Positions 53,280 to 63,987 of a DNA stretch of 64,000 bases are shown here, in pieces. The notes beneath the pieces were generated by a model that saw only the letters and a list, made by a program, of their open reading frames with translations, made no database searches and had not been told where the DNA came from. How positions within the stretch are numbered: the first letter of the stretch is position 1; each line of letters starts with the position of its first letter. The position numbers and the translations under genes are program-made. The DNA lies in contig NZ_SOBH01000002.1 of the NCBI RefSeq assembly GCF_004365635.1, forward strand, positions 124,001 to 188,000, in the 5' to 3' direction. Source of the DNA: Litoreibacter halocynthiae (lineage in GTDB: Bacteria; Pseudomonadota; Alphaproteobacteria; Rhodobacterales; Rhodobacteraceae).

Positions 53280-53312
53280 AATGGCCGCCGATACCCATGA
53301 TCGGTGGCCATT
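53280..53312 (+). terminator. Terminator after the acyltransferase gene
   Basis: AATGGCCGCCGAT pairs with ATCGGTGGCCATT (13 bp, one G-T pair) around a seven-base loop, followed by TTATGTAG. Confidence 0.8.
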
Positions 53313-53345
53313 TTATGTAGTAAATGGCTGAACTCCCTGTATTTG

Positions 53346-53374
53346 TTGACCTTACGATCCGGTCAGGATAAACG
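53346..53374 (+). promoter_or_regulatory. Probable sigma-70-type promoter of the helicase gene
   Basis: TTGACC at 53346-53351 is a good -35; TAAACG at 53369-53374 with a 17-base spacer is a weak -10. The start codon lies 110 bases on, leaving a 5' leader of about 100 bases. Confidence 0.4.
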
Positions 53375-53484
53375 CTCCCTACCTGTGGAAAACGTCCGCA
53401 GGTCGACGCAGGGACGCGTTGAAACCTGCGTCCCCAATTTCTGCCGCATCTTGCCCATTAAGGGCCCGCGCAATTTGGATATAC

Positions 53485-55038
53485 ATGACAAAATTCTCAG
53501 ACCTGAAGCTCCACGCTAAAGTACTCAAAGCCATCGAAGAAGTCGGCTATACAGAGCCCACCCCCATTCAGGCGGGTGCTATCCCCCCTGCCCTTGAAGG
53601 TCGCGACGTTCTTGGCATCGCCCAGACCGGCACCGGCAAAACCGCCGCCTTCACCATGCCGATGATCACGTTGCTGAACCGTGGGCGCGCGCGGGCGCGG
53701 ATGCCCCGCTCCTTGGTTCTGGCTCCAACGCGTGAACTGGCAGCGCAAGTCGCTGAAAACTTCGACCTCTACGCCAAGCACACCAAACTGACCAAAGCCC
53801 TGCTGATCGGCGGCGTGTCGTTCAAGGAACAAGACGCCAAGATCGACCGTGGCGTTGACGTGCTGATCGCCACTCCGGGCCGCCTTCTGGACCATTTCGA
53901 ACGCGGCAAGCTGATCCTATCGGACGTGAAAGTCATGGTTGTCGATGAAGCCGACCGGATGCTCGACATGGGCTTCATTCCCGATATCGAGCGCATCTTC
54001 CAGATGACGCCTTTCACCCGCCAGACGCTGTTCTTCTCGGCCACTATGGCGCCGGAAATCGAGCGGATCACCAACACCTTCCTGTCGAACCCCGAGCGGA
54101 TCGAAGTGGCGCGCCAGTCCTCGGCCTCGGCCACGATCACCCAGCTATTGTTCGAACTTCCCGGCACCCGTCGCGACGCTCAAGCCAAGCAAAAGCGCGA
54201 CTTCCTGCGCAAGCTGATCGACCAGGAGGGCGAGAAAGTCACCAACGGCATTATCTTCTGTAACCGCAAGGTTGATGTCGACATTGTCGCTAAGTCGTTG
54301 AAAAAATACGGTCATGATGCCGAACCGATCCACGGCGATCTGGACCAGTCACATCGCACGCGGACGCTGGAAGGTTTCCGTGACGGCAAAATCCGCTTCC
54401 TCGTGGCCTCCGACGTCGCCGCGCGCGGCTTGGACATCCCCAATGTAAGCCACGTGTTCAACTTCGACGTTCCCGGTCATGCCGAGGACTATGTCCACCG
54501 CATCGGCCGCACCGGTCGCGCAGGTCGTTTGGGCACGGCAATGATGATCTCGACCCCAAAGGACGACAAGCTTCTGGCCGCGATTGAAAGCCTGATCGAA
54601 ACCACGATCCCCCGCGGTGATGTGGGCGAGCAGCAAGCGCCTGTGTCCAAAGCGTCAGAGGCGGACGTTGCCGCTGACAGCAAGGACGAGCGTCCGAAAT
54701 CGCGCTCACGGTCCCGCTCTCGCAGCAGCTCGAAACCCAAAGACGAGGTGAAGGCTGACGCGCCGGACACGGTCACCCAGACCAAGCCGGAGGCTAATGC
54801 GAAGCCAGAACCAAAAGCGAAATCCGAACCCAAGGCAAAACCGGAACCACGCGTAAATCCGGAGCCGAAGGCCTCTGAAGCCGCATCAAATGACCAGTCC
54901 CGCGGCGACACCCAGTCCCGCTCTCGCGGTGGTAAAGGTCGTGGCCGGAACGAGGATCGTGGCCCGAAAGTGGTCGGTCTTGGCGATCACCTGCCGACCT
55001 TTATCGAAAAAAGCTTCGCTGACCGCCGCACCGACTAA
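53485..55038 (+). CDS. rhlE: DEAD-box RNA helicase, RhlE-like
   Basis: A 517-residue ATP-dependent RNA helicase. Visible motifs: Q motif EPTPIQAGAIP, motif I AQTGTGKTAAF, motif II VVDEADRMLDMGF, motif III SAT, motif VI HRIGRTGRAGR. After the core (about residue 385) comes a basic, Arg-Ser- and Lys-Pro-Glu-rich tail with an RGG-like end, likely an RNA-binding extension. ATG 53485 was chosen where the family begins (MTKFSDLKL); it lacks a strong Shine-Dalgarno site. RNase J is encoded just downstream, convergently. Confidence 0.9.
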   Translation: MTKFSDLKLHAKVLKAIEEVGYTEPTPIQAGAIPPALEGRDVLGIAQTGTGKTAAFTMPMITLLNRGRARARMPRSLVLAPTRELAAQVAENFDLYAKHTKLTKALLIGGVSFKEQDAKIDRGVDVLIATPGRLLDHFERGKLILSDVKVMVVDEADRMLDMGFIPDIERIFQMTPFTRQTLFFSATMAPEIERITNTFLSNPERIEVARQSSASATITQLLFELPGTRRDAQAKQKRDFLRKLIDQEGEKVTNGIIFCNRKVDVDIVAKSLKKYGHDAEPIHGDLDQSHRTRTLEGFRDGKIRFLVASDVAARGLDIPNVSHVFNFDVPGHAEDYVHRIGRTGRAGRLGTAMMISTPKDDKLLAAIESLIETTIPRGDVGEQQAPVSKASEADVAADSKDERPKSRSRSRSRSSSKPKDEVKADAPDTVTQTKPEANAKPEPKAKSEPKAKPEPRVNPEPKASEAASNDQSRGDTQSRSRGGKGRGRNEDRGPKVVGLGDHLPTFIEKSFADRRTD

Positions 55039-55060
55039 GCGTGCGCGAATAACAAAAGAA

Positions 55061-55099
55061 AAAGCCCCCGAAGCATTCACTGCTTCGGGGGCTTTTTTT
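55061..55099. terminator. Strong bidirectional terminator between rhlE and RNase J genes
   Basis: A perfect 15-bp stem, AAAGCCCCCGAAGCA and TGCTTCGGGGGCTTT, with a five-base loop, then TTTT. The A-rich left side gives a T-run on the other strand. Confidence 0.92.
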
Positions 55100-55118
55100 G
55101 TCTCAATAGCTTAAGCAG

Positions 55119-56783
55119 TTACGCAGTCAGCCGTGAAATCAGCACCACCACTTCGGGCTTCTTGCCAATTTCCTTTTGCGACGCTTGGCGCACGATCCGT
55201 TTGATCTGCTCTTCCAGCTTGTCGTCACTGGCAATCGTCTTGGCATCGGCGCGGCCAAGGAACTGGCCCACCTCTTCTTCCAAAATATCCTGCAACGGCG
55301 CTTTGGAGTGCCCTTTCTCAGGCAACCCACGCAACTCGCACCACGCATCCGTTAGTGGTTCGTCATCTTCATCGATCAGAATACCAATCACCGCCTGCCC
55401 GTTCAGCGCCATACGGATACGGTCGCGCACGACCCCGTCCAACGCGCCGATTTGCACCGAGCCATCCAGATACAAACGGCCCGTCTCGACAAACTCGACC
55501 ACCTCGGGCCGGTTGCCCGACAGCGATACCATCGTGCCATTAGGGGCGACGACGGATGCAATGCCATTGGCCTCGCCCACCTTCGCGTGCTCACGCAACA
55601 TGCGGTGCTCGCCATGGTTCGGGATCAGAATTTGCGGCTTCAACAATCGGTGCATTTCTTCCAGATCGGGGCGGTTGGCGTGGCCGGAGACGTGAATATC
55701 CGCCATCTTGTCGTCGATCACATCGACGCCCAACTCACTGAAATTGTTGACGATCTGGCCAACAGAAGTTTCGTTGCCCGGAATGGTCTTGGACGAGAAC
55801 AGCACTGTGTCGCCTTCGCGCAAGGATATCCCAAGGAACTTGCCCCGTGAAAGTTGCGCGGTCGCTGCGCGCCGCTCGCCCTGTGATCCGGTCGCAAGGA
55901 TCATCAGGTTCTCGCGCGGCACATCGCGGGCTTCTTCGGGCAGAATGTAGGGTGGGAAGTTCTTAACCACACCGGTCTCGACGCCCGCCTTCACCATGCG
56001 CTGCATGGAACGGCCCATCAGCACAACCGAACGTCCCGCCTCGCGGCCAGCTTCCGCCAGCGTCTTCACCCGCGCGATGTTCGACGCAAACGTGGTCGCC
56101 ACGACCATGCCCGTCGCCTCGCGGACGATCGGCACGATATTCGGGCCAACGGTCGCTTCGGAGCGACCCTCATGGCGCGAGAACACGTTGGTCGAGTCGC
56201 AGATCAGCGCCTTAACCGGTGCCAAAGCAGCCCAAGCGTCATGATCAAACGGCTCACCCACGCCCGGCGTCACGTCAATTTTGAAGTCGCCGGAATGCAC
56301 CACACGCCCGTCCGGCGTGTCGATCACAAGGCCGGAGCTTTCTGGGATCGAGTGCGAGATCGGCATGAAGCCCACCTTGAACTTGCCCACCTGAACCTGT
56401 TCCGGCATCTTGTCGACCACAGTGATCTCGGATCCGTCATAGCCATGCTCCGCCATTTTCAGCGCCGCAATATGGGCTGTAAACTTGCGCGCATAGATCG
56501 GCGCTTTCAGACGGCCATAGAGGTGTCCGATAGCACCAACATGATCCTCATGCGCGTGGGTGATAAAGATTGCATCCAGCTGCTTCGCGCGGTCCGCAAT
56601 CCACTCGATGTCGGGGAAAATCAGGTCGACACCCGGGGTGCCGTCCATATCGGGGAAGGTCACTCCCGCGTCGACCAGTATGAACCGCTCCTTGCCCGGT
56701 TTCCCGTAGCCGTAGAGATACATATTCATGCCGACTTCACCCGCCCCGCCAAGGGGAAGGTAGACCAATCGTTCGCCTGCCAT
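55119..56783 (-). CDS. rnj: Ribonuclease J
   Basis: A 554-residue metallo-beta-lactamase/beta-CASP ribonuclease with endo- and 5'-exonuclease activity. The metal site is His76-x-His78-x-Asp80-His81 in THAHEDHVGA; further ligands lie in SHSIPESSGL and HSGDFKIDVTPG. The beta-CASP domain has ATGSQGERRAATAQLSRG, and GHANRPDLEEMHRLLKP follows. Length matches alphaproteobacterial RNase J. It starts one base after the coaX stop. Confidence 0.92.
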   Translation of the reverse strand: MAGERLVYLPLGGAGEVGMNMYLYGYGKPGKERFILVDAGVTFPDMDGTPGVDLIFPDIEWIADRAKQLDAIFITHAHEDHVGAIGHLYGRLKAPIYARKFTAHIAALKMAEHGYDGSEITVVDKMPEQVQVGKFKVGFMPISHSIPESSGLVIDTPDGRVVHSGDFKIDVTPGVGEPFDHDAWAALAPVKALICDSTNVFSRHEGRSEATVGPNIVPIVREATGMVVATTFASNIARVKTLAEAGREAGRSVVLMGRSMQRMVKAGVETGVVKNFPPYILPEEARDVPRENLMILATGSQGERRAATAQLSRGKFLGISLREGDTVLFSSKTIPGNETSVGQIVNNFSELGVDVIDDKMADIHVSGHANRPDLEEMHRLLKPQILIPNHGEHRMLREHAKVGEANGIASVVAPNGTMVSLSGNRPEVVEFVETGRLYLDGSVQIGALDGVVRDRIRMALNGQAVIGILIDEDDEPLTDAWCELRGLPEKGHSKAPLQDILEEEVGQFLGRADAKTIASDDKLEEQIKRIVRQASQKEIGKKPEVVVLISRLTA

Positions 56784-56784
56784 A

Positions 56785-57558
56785 TTAGATATTCTTTCTG
56801 TTATGCTCGTTGATGACCACCAAGCCGTGCATGGTCAGGTCATCGTTAAATTCGTCAAATAGGGCCTCGGCCTGTTGGAACAACGGCGCCAGCCCCCCGG
56901 TAGAAATTACTTTCATATCGCGGCCGTGCTCGGCCTTGATGCGGGCGCAGATCTCCTTGATCAGCCCGATATAGCCCCAGAACACACCCGACTGCATACA
57001 CGCAACCGTATTCGTGCCGATGACGTTCTGCGGTTTGGTGATGTCGACATGCGGCAACGCCGCCGCCGCTTGGTGCAACGCCTCAAGCGACAGGTTCACA
57101 CCGGGCGCGATCACGCCCCCTATATAGGCTCCGTCCGTGTCCACCACGTCAAAGGTGGTCGCGGTGCCGAAGTCGACGACGATCAGGTCGCCCCCATACA
57201 GATTGTAGCCCGCAACCGTATTTACAAGGCGGTCCGGTCCCACGGCCGTGCCTTCGTCCACCCGTACCTCCACGGGAAGCTCGCAGCCCTCCTTGCCCAC
57301 CACGATGGGGCGGGTGTTGAAATAACGGTCCGCGAAGACCCGCAGGTTGAACACAACACGCGGCACTGTAGACGACACAATCACCTCGGTGATGTTCACG
57401 TCGATCTTTTGGAAATGCATCAGCGTCGACAGCCAGACGTAATATTGGTCCGCCGTGCGCTGCCATTCGGTCGAGGTCCGCCACGTCGCGATAAACCGCT
57501 CCCCGTCCCAGATGGAAAACACGGTGTTGGTGTTGCCGCAGTCAATCGCCAGTAGCAT
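56785..57558 (-). CDS. coaX: Type III pantothenate kinase
   Basis: A 257-residue ASKHA-fold kinase for the first step of coenzyme A synthesis. The P-loop-like N terminus LLAIDCGNTNTVFSIWDG carries Asp6; DEGTAVGPDRLVN is the pantothenate site; VVDFGTATTFDVVD and GVIAPGVNLSLEAL complete the signature. It lies between birA and the RNase J gene in the same direction. Confidence 0.95.
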   Translation of the reverse strand: MLLAIDCGNTNTVFSIWDGERFIATWRTSTEWQRTADQYYVWLSTLMHFQKIDVNITEVIVSSTVPRVVFNLRVFADRYFNTRPIVVGKEGCELPVEVRVDEGTAVGPDRLVNTVAGYNLYGGDLIVVDFGTATTFDVVDTDGAYIGGVIAPGVNLSLEALHQAAAALPHVDITKPQNVIGTNTVACMQSGVFWGYIGLIKEICARIKAEHGRDMKVISTGGLAPLFQQAEALFDEFNDDLTMHGLVVINEHNRKNI

Positions 57559-57847
57559 TTCTCAAGCCCTTTCGCCTTTTGCCCCGTCTCTACAGTGCGT
57601 AACCGTCAGGGTCAAAGCGCACCGCGCGATGCCTTTGCGCGCCGTTAACCTGTTCCACGCTATACCCTGCACCGCTAGCACAGGCCGCCGACGGAGGTTT
57701 AACCCGACGTGGCCACCCAAAGGACCAGATTGCACGAAAGCCGCAATCACCGGTGAGACAAGGCTGACCCATGTGCAGCGTCCGATACAAGCTCGGGCGG
57801 CGCCGCCTTTCCTTTCCCCCGTAGGGTGGGTTTTCAACCCGCCATCC
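57559..57847. other. Gap between birA and coaX with a repeat-like hairpin
   Basis: About 290 bases with no convincing gene. GGTGGGTT-TTC-AACCCGCC at 57826-57844 is a compact inverted repeat (one G-T pair) of a kind seen as dispersed element in other bacteria, and GGCGGCGCCGCC lies at 57797-57808. They may be a small intergenic repeat inserted in the operon. Confidence 0.35.
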
Positions 57848-58600
57848 TCACGAGAAATAGACATCCGCCGCTGTAATCACGTGTGCGCCTTTTGGCGTGC
57901 GCAGGATCAGGTTGCCTGCTTCGTCGATACTTTCGAACGTGCCGGTGATCTCCTCGCGCGAGGTGCGTGCGGTGATGACCTCCCCCAGCCGCGCCGCTCG
58001 TTTCAGCCAATCCTCGCGAATTCTGGCAAAGCCCAGCTCCGCAAAAATCGCCTCCTCGGTCGCATAGTTCGCCGACAGTTCTGCCAGAAATTCTTCGGGA
58101 CTGACCGCGTCGCCATGTTTCGCAAGTGATGTCGGTGGGAAGGCTGCATCCTGAACGCCTTCGGGCACCGCAACCAGATTGACGCCGACGCCAATCGCCA
58201 GCCAGTCCAGCCCCTGCGCCGTCCCCATACTTTCCAACAAAATGCCCGCAACCTTGCCGCCTGATAGCAGCACGTCATTGGGCCATTTCACCGCCAGCTT
58301 GGTGCGATCCACATGCAGCGCCAGCGTTTCGAACAATGCATTCGCCGCCATAAACGAGCGTAACGCCGCATCTGCCGGACCGCCCAACGGGCGCATCAGC
58401 AATGTTGCGGCCAGATTGCCTTCGGGGTTTTGCCAAGCCCGCCCCTGCCGCCCGCGAGCGGCAGTCTGGCGATGGGCCATAATCCATGCCGGACGCTTCA
58501 GCTCGGGGGCAAGACGCGCCGCTTCGGCCATGGTGCTGTCGACCTCATCAAGAATGATGCGGTCGACGCCTTCGGGCCACAGATCAGTTGACAAGCGCAC
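57848..58600 (-). CDS. birA: Biotin-[acetyl-CoA-carboxylase] ligase
   Basis: A 250-residue biotin protein ligase without the N-terminal DNA-binding domain (class I). Biotinyl-AMP motif: [20 protein letters not shown]; then [23 protein letters not shown] and [11 protein letters not shown]. It attaches biotin to carboxylase carrier proteins and cannot be a repressor here. The start is GTG 58600, inside the last 17 bases of nuoN. Its place behind the nuo operon is typical of Rhodobacteraceae. Confidence 0.94.
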   Translation of the reverse strand: MRLSTDLWPEGVDRIILDEVDSTMAEAARLAPELKRPAWIMAHRQTAARGRQGRAWQNPEGNLAATLLMRPLGGPADAALRSFMAANALFETLALHVDRTKLAVKWPNDVLLSGGKVAGILLESMGTAQGLDWLAIGVGVNLVAVPEGVQDAAFPPTSLAKHGDAVSPEEFLAELSANYATEEAIFAELGFARIREDWLKRAARLGEVITARTSREEITGTFESIDEAGNLILRTPKGAHVITAADVYFS

Positions 58601-60023
58601 CTGCGGCGGCCATCGCCAGCCCTTCGATGCCGAACAGGTTCACGACGCCCAGCACCATCACCACCGCCGAGCCGACCAGCAGCAGCCAGTTGACCATCGG
58701 CATGGAGCCATTCAGTGCGTCGCGCTCTTCGCCGAAATACATGTAGTAGATGATGCGCAGGTAGTAGAACGCGCCGATCACCGATGCGATCACACCTGCC
58801 ACAGCCAGCCATGTCATATTGGCGTCCACGGCGGCTTTCAGCACATAGAACTTCCCGAAGAAGCCCACCAGCGGCGGGATGCCTGCCAGCGAGAACATCA
58901 ACACCAGCATCGCCAGTGCGCGTGTCGGCTCTTTCTTGGAGTAGTTCTGCAACGCATCGATATCCGTCACCGGCTGGCCGTCCTTCTCCATCGACAGGAT
59001 GAAGGCGAAGGTGCCGATATTCATCGTCACATAGATCGCCATATAGATCAGCATCGCCTGCACGCCCTCGGCGGTGCCAGCAGCCAAGCCCATCAGCGCA
59101 AAGCCCATATGCGCAATCGAGGAATAGGCCATCAGGCGTTTGATGTCGCGCTGGCCAATCGCTGCGATTGCGCCAAGGAACATGGAGACCACGGACAGGA
59201 ACGCCACGATTTGGCTCCAGTCCGCTACGGCCCCGCCAAACGCGTCATGCACGACGCGGGCAAACAGACCCATCGCCGCCACTTTCGGCGCGGTCGCAAA
59301 AAACGCGGTGATCGGCGTGGGGGAGCCTTCGTAGACGTCCGGCGTCCACATGTGGAACGGTGCTGCGGAAACCTTGAAGGCCAAACCTGCGACGACGAAG
59401 ACCAGACCAAACAGCAGCCCAAGCGAGATATCCCCCGCGTTCACGGTCGAGAAGATGCCGGAGAACAGCGTCGTACCCGCATAGCCATAGACCAGCGAGG
59501 AGCCGTAGAGAAGCATGCCCGACGACAAGGCCCCCAGCACAAAGTATTTCAGGCCAGCCTCGGTGGATTTCACCGAGTCGCGACGCAGGGAGGCCACGAC
59601 ATACAAAGCCAGCGATTGCAGCTCCAGCCCCATATACAGCGCCATCAGATCGCCTGCCGAGACCATCATCATCATGCCGACAACCGACAAGGCCACAAGG
59701 ATCGGATACTCGAACCGCAGCAGGCCCTCACGGGTCATGAAGTCTTGGCTCAAGACCAGAATGGCGGCGGCGGATAGCAGGATCGTCACCTTGGCAAAGC
59801 GCGAGAACCCGTCATCGACGAAGGCTCCGCCGAAGGCCGCATTCGTGCCCTCGCCGTTGACCCCGATCCATGCGGCAAGCAGCACAAACACAAGGCTGGT
59901 GGCCCACAGGACCAGCGGCGCGGATTTGTCCTTGGTCGTGTAGACCCCGCCCATCAGCGCCAGCATGGCGAAAACCGCCAGTAGAACTTCGGGCAGAACG
60001 ATATTCAGGTCAGCTTGGATCAT
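58584..60023 (-). CDS. nuoN: NADH-quinone oxidoreductase subunit N
   Basis: A 479-residue antiporter-like membrane subunit of complex I with about 14 helices. [20 protein letters not shown] and [18 protein letters not shown] carry the conserved proton-path residues. Last gene of the nuo operon; it lies 11 bases after nuoM. Confidence 0.95.
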   Translation of the reverse strand: MIQADLNIVLPEVLLAVFAMLALMGGVYTTKDKSAPLVLWATSLVFVLLAAWIGVNGEGTNAAFGGAFVDDGFSRFAKVTILLSAAAILVLSQDFMTREGLLRFEYPILVALSVVGMMMMVSAGDLMALYMGLELQSLALYVVASLRRDSVKSTEAGLKYFVLGALSSGMLLYGSSLVYGYAGTTLFSGIFSTVNAGDISLGLLFGLVFVVAGLAFKVSAAPFHMWTPDVYEGSPTPITAFFATAPKVAAMGLFARVVHDAFGGAVADWSQIVAFLSVVSMFLGAIAAIGQRDIKRLMAYSSIAHMGFALMGLAAGTAEGVQAMLIYMAIYVTMNIGTFAFILSMEKDGQPVTDIDALQNYSKKEPTRALAMLVLMFSLAGIPPLVGFFGKFYVLKAAVDANMTWLAVAGVIASVIGAFYYLRIIYYMYFGEERDALNGSMPMVNWLLLVGSAVVMVLGVVNLFGIEGLAMAAAGALVN

Positions 60024-60034
60024 CTTATCCGTCC

Positions 60035-61576
60035 TTAGTGTCCGGCCACAGCCGTGGTCACGCCGCTATCAAGCAACGCGGTATCATAATTGGAGACCAG
60101 CGCTTCCACGCTTGGCCCGATCAGGTCCAGCACCAGCGCGGGGTAGACGCCCAGCAGGATGGTCATAAAGACCAATGGCGCAAAGATCGCACGCTCTCGG
60201 GTGGTCATGTCGGTGATCGACTTCAGGCTTTCCTTGATCAGGTCGCCCATGACCACGCGGCGGTAGAGCCACAGCCCGTAGGCCGCAGACAGAATCACGC
60301 CGGTGGTGGCAAACATCGCAACCCACGTGTTCACTTGGAACACGCCCATCAATGTCAGGAATTCCCCGACAAAGCCCGATGTCCCCGGCAAGCCGACATT
60401 GGCCATGGTGAAGAACATGAAGATCAGCGCATAGGCCGGCATGCGGTTCACAAGCCCGCCATAGGCATCAATCTCGCGGGTGTGCATCCGGTCGTAGATC
60501 ACGCCGACACACAGGAACAACGCGCCCGAGATAAACCCGTGGGAAATCATCTGGAAGATCGCTCCGTCCACGCCCTGTTGGTTGGCCGCAAAGATACCCA
60601 TGGTCACGTAGCCCATATGCGCGACCGAGGAATAAGCGATCAGCTTTTTCATATCCGACTGCGCGAGTGCGACCAGCGAGGTGTAAATAATCGCAATCGC
60701 CGACAGCCACAGCACATAGATGCCCAGCACCTCTGCCCCGACAGGGAACATCGGCAGCGAGAAGCGCAGGAAGCCGTAGCCGCCCATCTTCAACAGGATC
60801 GCCGCCAGCACCACGGAACCCGCAGTCGGTGCCTGAACGTGCGCGTCAGGCAACCAAGTATGAACCGGCCACATCGGCATCTTCACCGCGAAGCTGGCAA
60901 AGAAGGCAAGGAACATCAGCGTCTGCAAACCACCCACAACGGTGACCCCCGCAACGCTGAACGTCTCGGACGCGAAGGTATGGGTCAGCAACGTCGGAAT
61001 ATCAGTGGTGCCCGCGTCCATATACATGGCGATCATGGCGACCAGCATCAGAACCGAGCCAAGCAGCGTGTAGAGGAAGAACTTGAACGACGCATAGATA
61101 CGGTTCACCCCGCCCCAGATACCGATAATCAGGAACATCGGGATCAGGCCAGCCTCGAAGAACAGGTAGAACAAGATCAGGTCCAGCGCGCAGAACACGC
61201 CAAGCATCAGCGTCTCCAGCAGCAGGAAGGCGATCATATAGTCCTTCACCCGCGTCTTCACATCCCAGCAGCTGGCGATCACCAGCGGCATCAGGAACGT
61301 GGTCAGCAGCACGAAGGTGACGGAAATTCCGTCCACGCCCATCTTGTATTGCAGGCCCATGAGCCAGTCGCGCTCTTCCACGAACTGGAAGCCGGTGTTG
61401 GAAGCGTCGAAGCCGGTATAGACAAAGATCGACAGCAGGAACGTCACGCTGGTGGCGATCAGTGCCAGCCACTTGGCGTTGCGCTGCGACGCCTCGTCGT
61501 CGCCACGCAGGAACAGCGCAAGGATCAGCGCCGCGACAAGCGGCATGAAGGTGATAACGGAAAGCAGGTTGTCCAT
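60035..61576 (-). CDS. nuoM: NADH-quinone oxidoreductase subunit M
   Basis: A 513-residue complex I proton-pumping subunit. [18 protein letters not shown] and [18 protein letters not shown] are the family signatures. ATG 61576 overlaps the nuoL stop by one base (TAATG) and gives the normal N terminus [12 protein letters not shown]; the longer upstream frame lies inside nuoL. Confidence 0.95.
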   Translation of the reverse strand: MDNLLSVITFMPLVAALILALFLRGDDEASQRNAKWLALIATSVTFLLSIFVYTGFDASNTGFQFVEERDWLMGLQYKMGVDGISVTFVLLTTFLMPLVIASCWDVKTRVKDYMIAFLLLETLMLGVFCALDLILFYLFFEAGLIPMFLIIGIWGGVNRIYASFKFFLYTLLGSVLMLVAMIAMYMDAGTTDIPTLLTHTFASETFSVAGVTVVGGLQTLMFLAFFASFAVKMPMWPVHTWLPDAHVQAPTAGSVVLAAILLKMGGYGFLRFSLPMFPVGAEVLGIYVLWLSAIAIIYTSLVALAQSDMKKLIAYSSVAHMGYVTMGIFAANQQGVDGAIFQMISHGFISGALFLCVGVIYDRMHTREIDAYGGLVNRMPAYALIFMFFTMANVGLPGTSGFVGEFLTLMGVFQVNTWVAMFATTGVILSAAYGLWLYRRVVMGDLIKESLKSITDMTTRERAIFAPLVFMTILLGVYPALVLDLIGPSVEALVSNYDTALLDSGVTTAVAGH

Positions 61577-63675
61577 TATTCGGCCCCCCCGATGCTCGGG
61601 CCGCCGATGGCGAACCATGTGATAATCAGCACCACGCCGATGACCATGGCGAAGGCATAGTGGAACATGAAGCCGGACTGCGCGCGGCCTGCAAGGCGGG
61701 TCAGGAACGGCACCGCGCCCATGGCCACCCCGTTGATAGAGCCGTCGATGACCTTGCCATCGCCCCGCGTCCACAGGAAGTTGCCAAGCCATTTGGCCGG
61801 ACGGATGAAGATCACGTCATAAAGCTCGTCAAAATACCACTTGTTCAGCAGGAACTGGTACAGATGCGGCTGGTTTGCCGCCAGACGTCCCGGCAGGCTC
61901 GGGTTTTTGATGTAGAACATCCATGCGGTGAACAAGCCTAGCAGCATCGCGATGAAGGGCGAGACCTTGACCCATGCGGGTGCATGGTGCGCGTTGTCCA
62001 TCGTGTGGTTGTCGGGGGCCATGTAGATGGCACCCTGCCCCGGCAGCGCGGCTTCACCTTCGCCGCCTTCAACGTCGCCCTCCTCGGAGGTGGCAGCGAC
62101 CGCAGCCATGCTCAGGGTCTCGGGATTTACCAGCGCATGTTGCTCGCCTTGGGTAATGCCAAAGAACTTCTCAACGTCGTGGTGATCACCGAAGAACGGC
62201 TTGAAGAACACCATCCCCGAGAACACTGCGCCGATCGCCAGAACACCCAGCGGGATCAGCATGGTTTTCGGGCTTTCATGGGCGTGCTCATGGGTGTGCT
62301 TGTCGCCCCGCTCGGTGCCGAAGAACGTCATGAACATCAGACGCCACGAATAGAACGAGGTGAACACAGCCGCGATAACCAGCAGCCAGAACGCGTAGCC
62401 GGAGCCACCGCCCCATGCGCTTTCGATGATCGCGTCCTTGGACAGGAAGCCAGCGAAACCGATATGGGTCAACGGGATGCCGACGCCGGTAATGGCCAGC
62501 GTGCCGATCATCATCGCCCAGAACGTGTAGGGGATTTTCTTACGCAGGTTGCCGTAGTTGCGCATATCCTGCTCGTGGTGCATCGCGTGGATGACCGAGC
62601 CCGCGCCAAGGAACAACATCGCCTTGAAGAACGCGTGTGTCAGCAGGTGGAACATGGCGACCGAGTAGACGCCAACGCCCGCCGCCACAAACATATAGCC
62701 CAGCTGCGAGCAGGTCGAATACGCAATCACGCGTTTGATGTCGTTTTGCACAAGGCCCACGGTCGCCGCAAAGAACGCGGTGGAGGCACCGATGATCACG
62801 ATGAAGGCCTTGGCCTCTGGCGCGAACTCGATCAGCGGCGACATGCGGCAAACGAGGAACACACCCGCCGTCACCATGGTCGCGGCGTGGATCAGGGCCG
62901 ACACAGGGGTCGGGCCTTCCATCGCGTCCGGCAACCACGTGTGCAGGAACAATTGCGCAGATTTGCCCATCGCACCGATGAACAGCAGGAATGCCAGCAG
63001 GTTGGCGGCGTTCCATTCCGTCCACAAGAAGTGCAATTGCGTCTCGGCCAGCGTCGGGGCGGCCTCGAAAATGTCGGAGAAGTTGATGCTGTCGGTCAGG
63101 AAAAACAGCCCCATGATACCAAGCGCGAAGCCGAAGTCACCCACTCGGTTGACCACAAACGCCTTGATCGCGGCGGCATTGGCCGACGGCTTTTTATAGT
63201 AGAAGCCGATCAACAGATACGACGCGACGCCCACGCCTTCCCAGCCAAAGAACATCTGGACCAAGTTGTCCGAGGTCACCAGCATCAGCATCGTAAAGGT
63301 AAAGAACGACAGGTAGGCAAAGAAGCGCGGCTTGTAGCTGACGCCTTCGCCGAAGTGCTCGTCATGGGCCATGTAGCCGAAGGAATACAGGTGCACGAGG
63401 CTCGACACCGTGGTCACCACGATCAGCATGATCGTCGTCAACCGGTCCATACGAATGGACCAAGACGTGTCCAACGTGCCGGACTGGATCCAGCGCATGA
63501 TTTCAATGGTTTCCGTCGTCCCGTCAAAGGTCAGGAAGACAATCCAGCTGAGCAAAGCCGACAGGAACAATAGCCCCGTTGCAATGATGCAGCCCGCCTG
63601 CTCGCCGATGAACTTCCAGCCGAAGCCGCAGATCAAGGCACCGATCAGAGGGCCAAAAAGGATGATGGTTTCCAT
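61576..63675 (-). CDS. nuoL: NADH-quinone oxidoreductase subunit L
   Basis: A 699-residue complex I subunit with 16 helices and the lateral amphipathic helix near the C terminus. [21 protein letters not shown] and [18 protein letters not shown] are diagnostic. A His-rich loop [14 protein letters not shown] (about residue 455) and an acidic loop [16 protein letters not shown] (about 545) are visible between helices. It lies six bases after nuoK. Confidence 0.95.
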   Translation of the reverse strand: METIILFGPLIGALICGFGWKFIGEQAGCIIATGLLFLSALLSWIVFLTFDGTTETIEIMRWIQSGTLDTSWSIRMDRLTTIMLIVVTTVSSLVHLYSFGYMAHDEHFGEGVSYKPRFFAYLSFFTFTMLMLVTSDNLVQMFFGWEGVGVASYLLIGFYYKKPSANAAAIKAFVVNRVGDFGFALGIMGLFFLTDSINFSDIFEAAPTLAETQLHFLWTEWNAANLLAFLLFIGAMGKSAQLFLHTWLPDAMEGPTPVSALIHAATMVTAGVFLVCRMSPLIEFAPEAKAFIVIIGASTAFFAATVGLVQNDIKRVIAYSTCSQLGYMFVAAGVGVYSVAMFHLLTHAFFKAMLFLGAGSVIHAMHHEQDMRNYGNLRKKIPYTFWAMMIGTLAITGVGIPLTHIGFAGFLSKDAIIESAWGGGSGYAFWLLVIAAVFTSFYSWRLMFMTFFGTERGDKHTHEHAHESPKTMLIPLGVLAIGAVFSGMVFFKPFFGDHHDVEKFFGITQGEQHALVNPETLSMAAVAATSEEGDVEGGEGEAALPGQGAIYMAPDNHTMDNAHHAPAWVKVSPFIAMLLGLFTAWMFYIKNPSLPGRLAANQPHLYQFLLNKWYFDELYDVIFIRPAKWLGNFLWTRGDGKVIDGSINGVAMGAVPFLTRLAGRAQSGFMFHYAFAMVIGVVLIITWFAIGGPSIGGAE

Positions 63676-63681
63676 AGTGAC

Positions 63682-63987
63682 TTAGCCCTTCATCACGTTG
63701 ACGTCTTCCACGGCGATGGAGCCGCGGGTTCGGAAGAAGCAGACCAGAATGGCCAGCCCGATTGCCGCCTCAGCCGCCGCGACCGTCAGCACGAACAAGG
63801 TAAATACCTGCCCTGCGAGGTCGCCGAGGTAGCTGGAGAAGGCCACGAAGTTGATATTCACCGCGAGCAACATCAGCTCGATAGACATCAAAATGATGAT
63901 GACGTTCTTGCGGTTCACGAAGATGCCGAAAATGCCGATGACGAACAACGCCGCCGCGACTGTGAGGTAGTGTTCAAGTCCGATCAT
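63682..63987 (-). CDS. nuoK: NADH-quinone oxidoreductase subunit K
   Basis: A 101-residue three-helix subunit of complex [21 protein letters not shown] contains the conserved Glu of helix 2, and [17 protein letters not shown] the conserved Glu of helix 3. The gene is complete; upstream nuo genes (nuoJ and others) lie beyond the right edge. Confidence 0.95.
   Translation of the reverse strand: MIGLEHYLTVAAALFVIGIFGIFVNRKNVIIILMSIELMLLAVNINFVAFSSYLGDLAGQVFTLFVLTVAAAEAAIGLAILVCFFRTRGSIAVEDVNVMKG

Noticed and set aside
52157-53320. Second plus-strand open frame of 387 codons over the acyltransferase gene
   Set aside because: Arg-rich frame-shifted reading of a membrane protein gene; no ribosome site and no family.
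57562-57864. Minus-strand open frame between birA and coaX
   Set aside because: Runs through a repeat-like hairpin; composition is not protein-like and there is no ribosome site.
59870-61660. Long plus-strand open frame of 596 codons
   Set aside because: Shadow of nuoM and nuoN, rich in His, Gln and Arg, without motifs.
61984-63573. Long plus-strand open frame of 529 codons
   Set aside because: Shadow of nuoL with the same His/Arg/Gln-rich composition.
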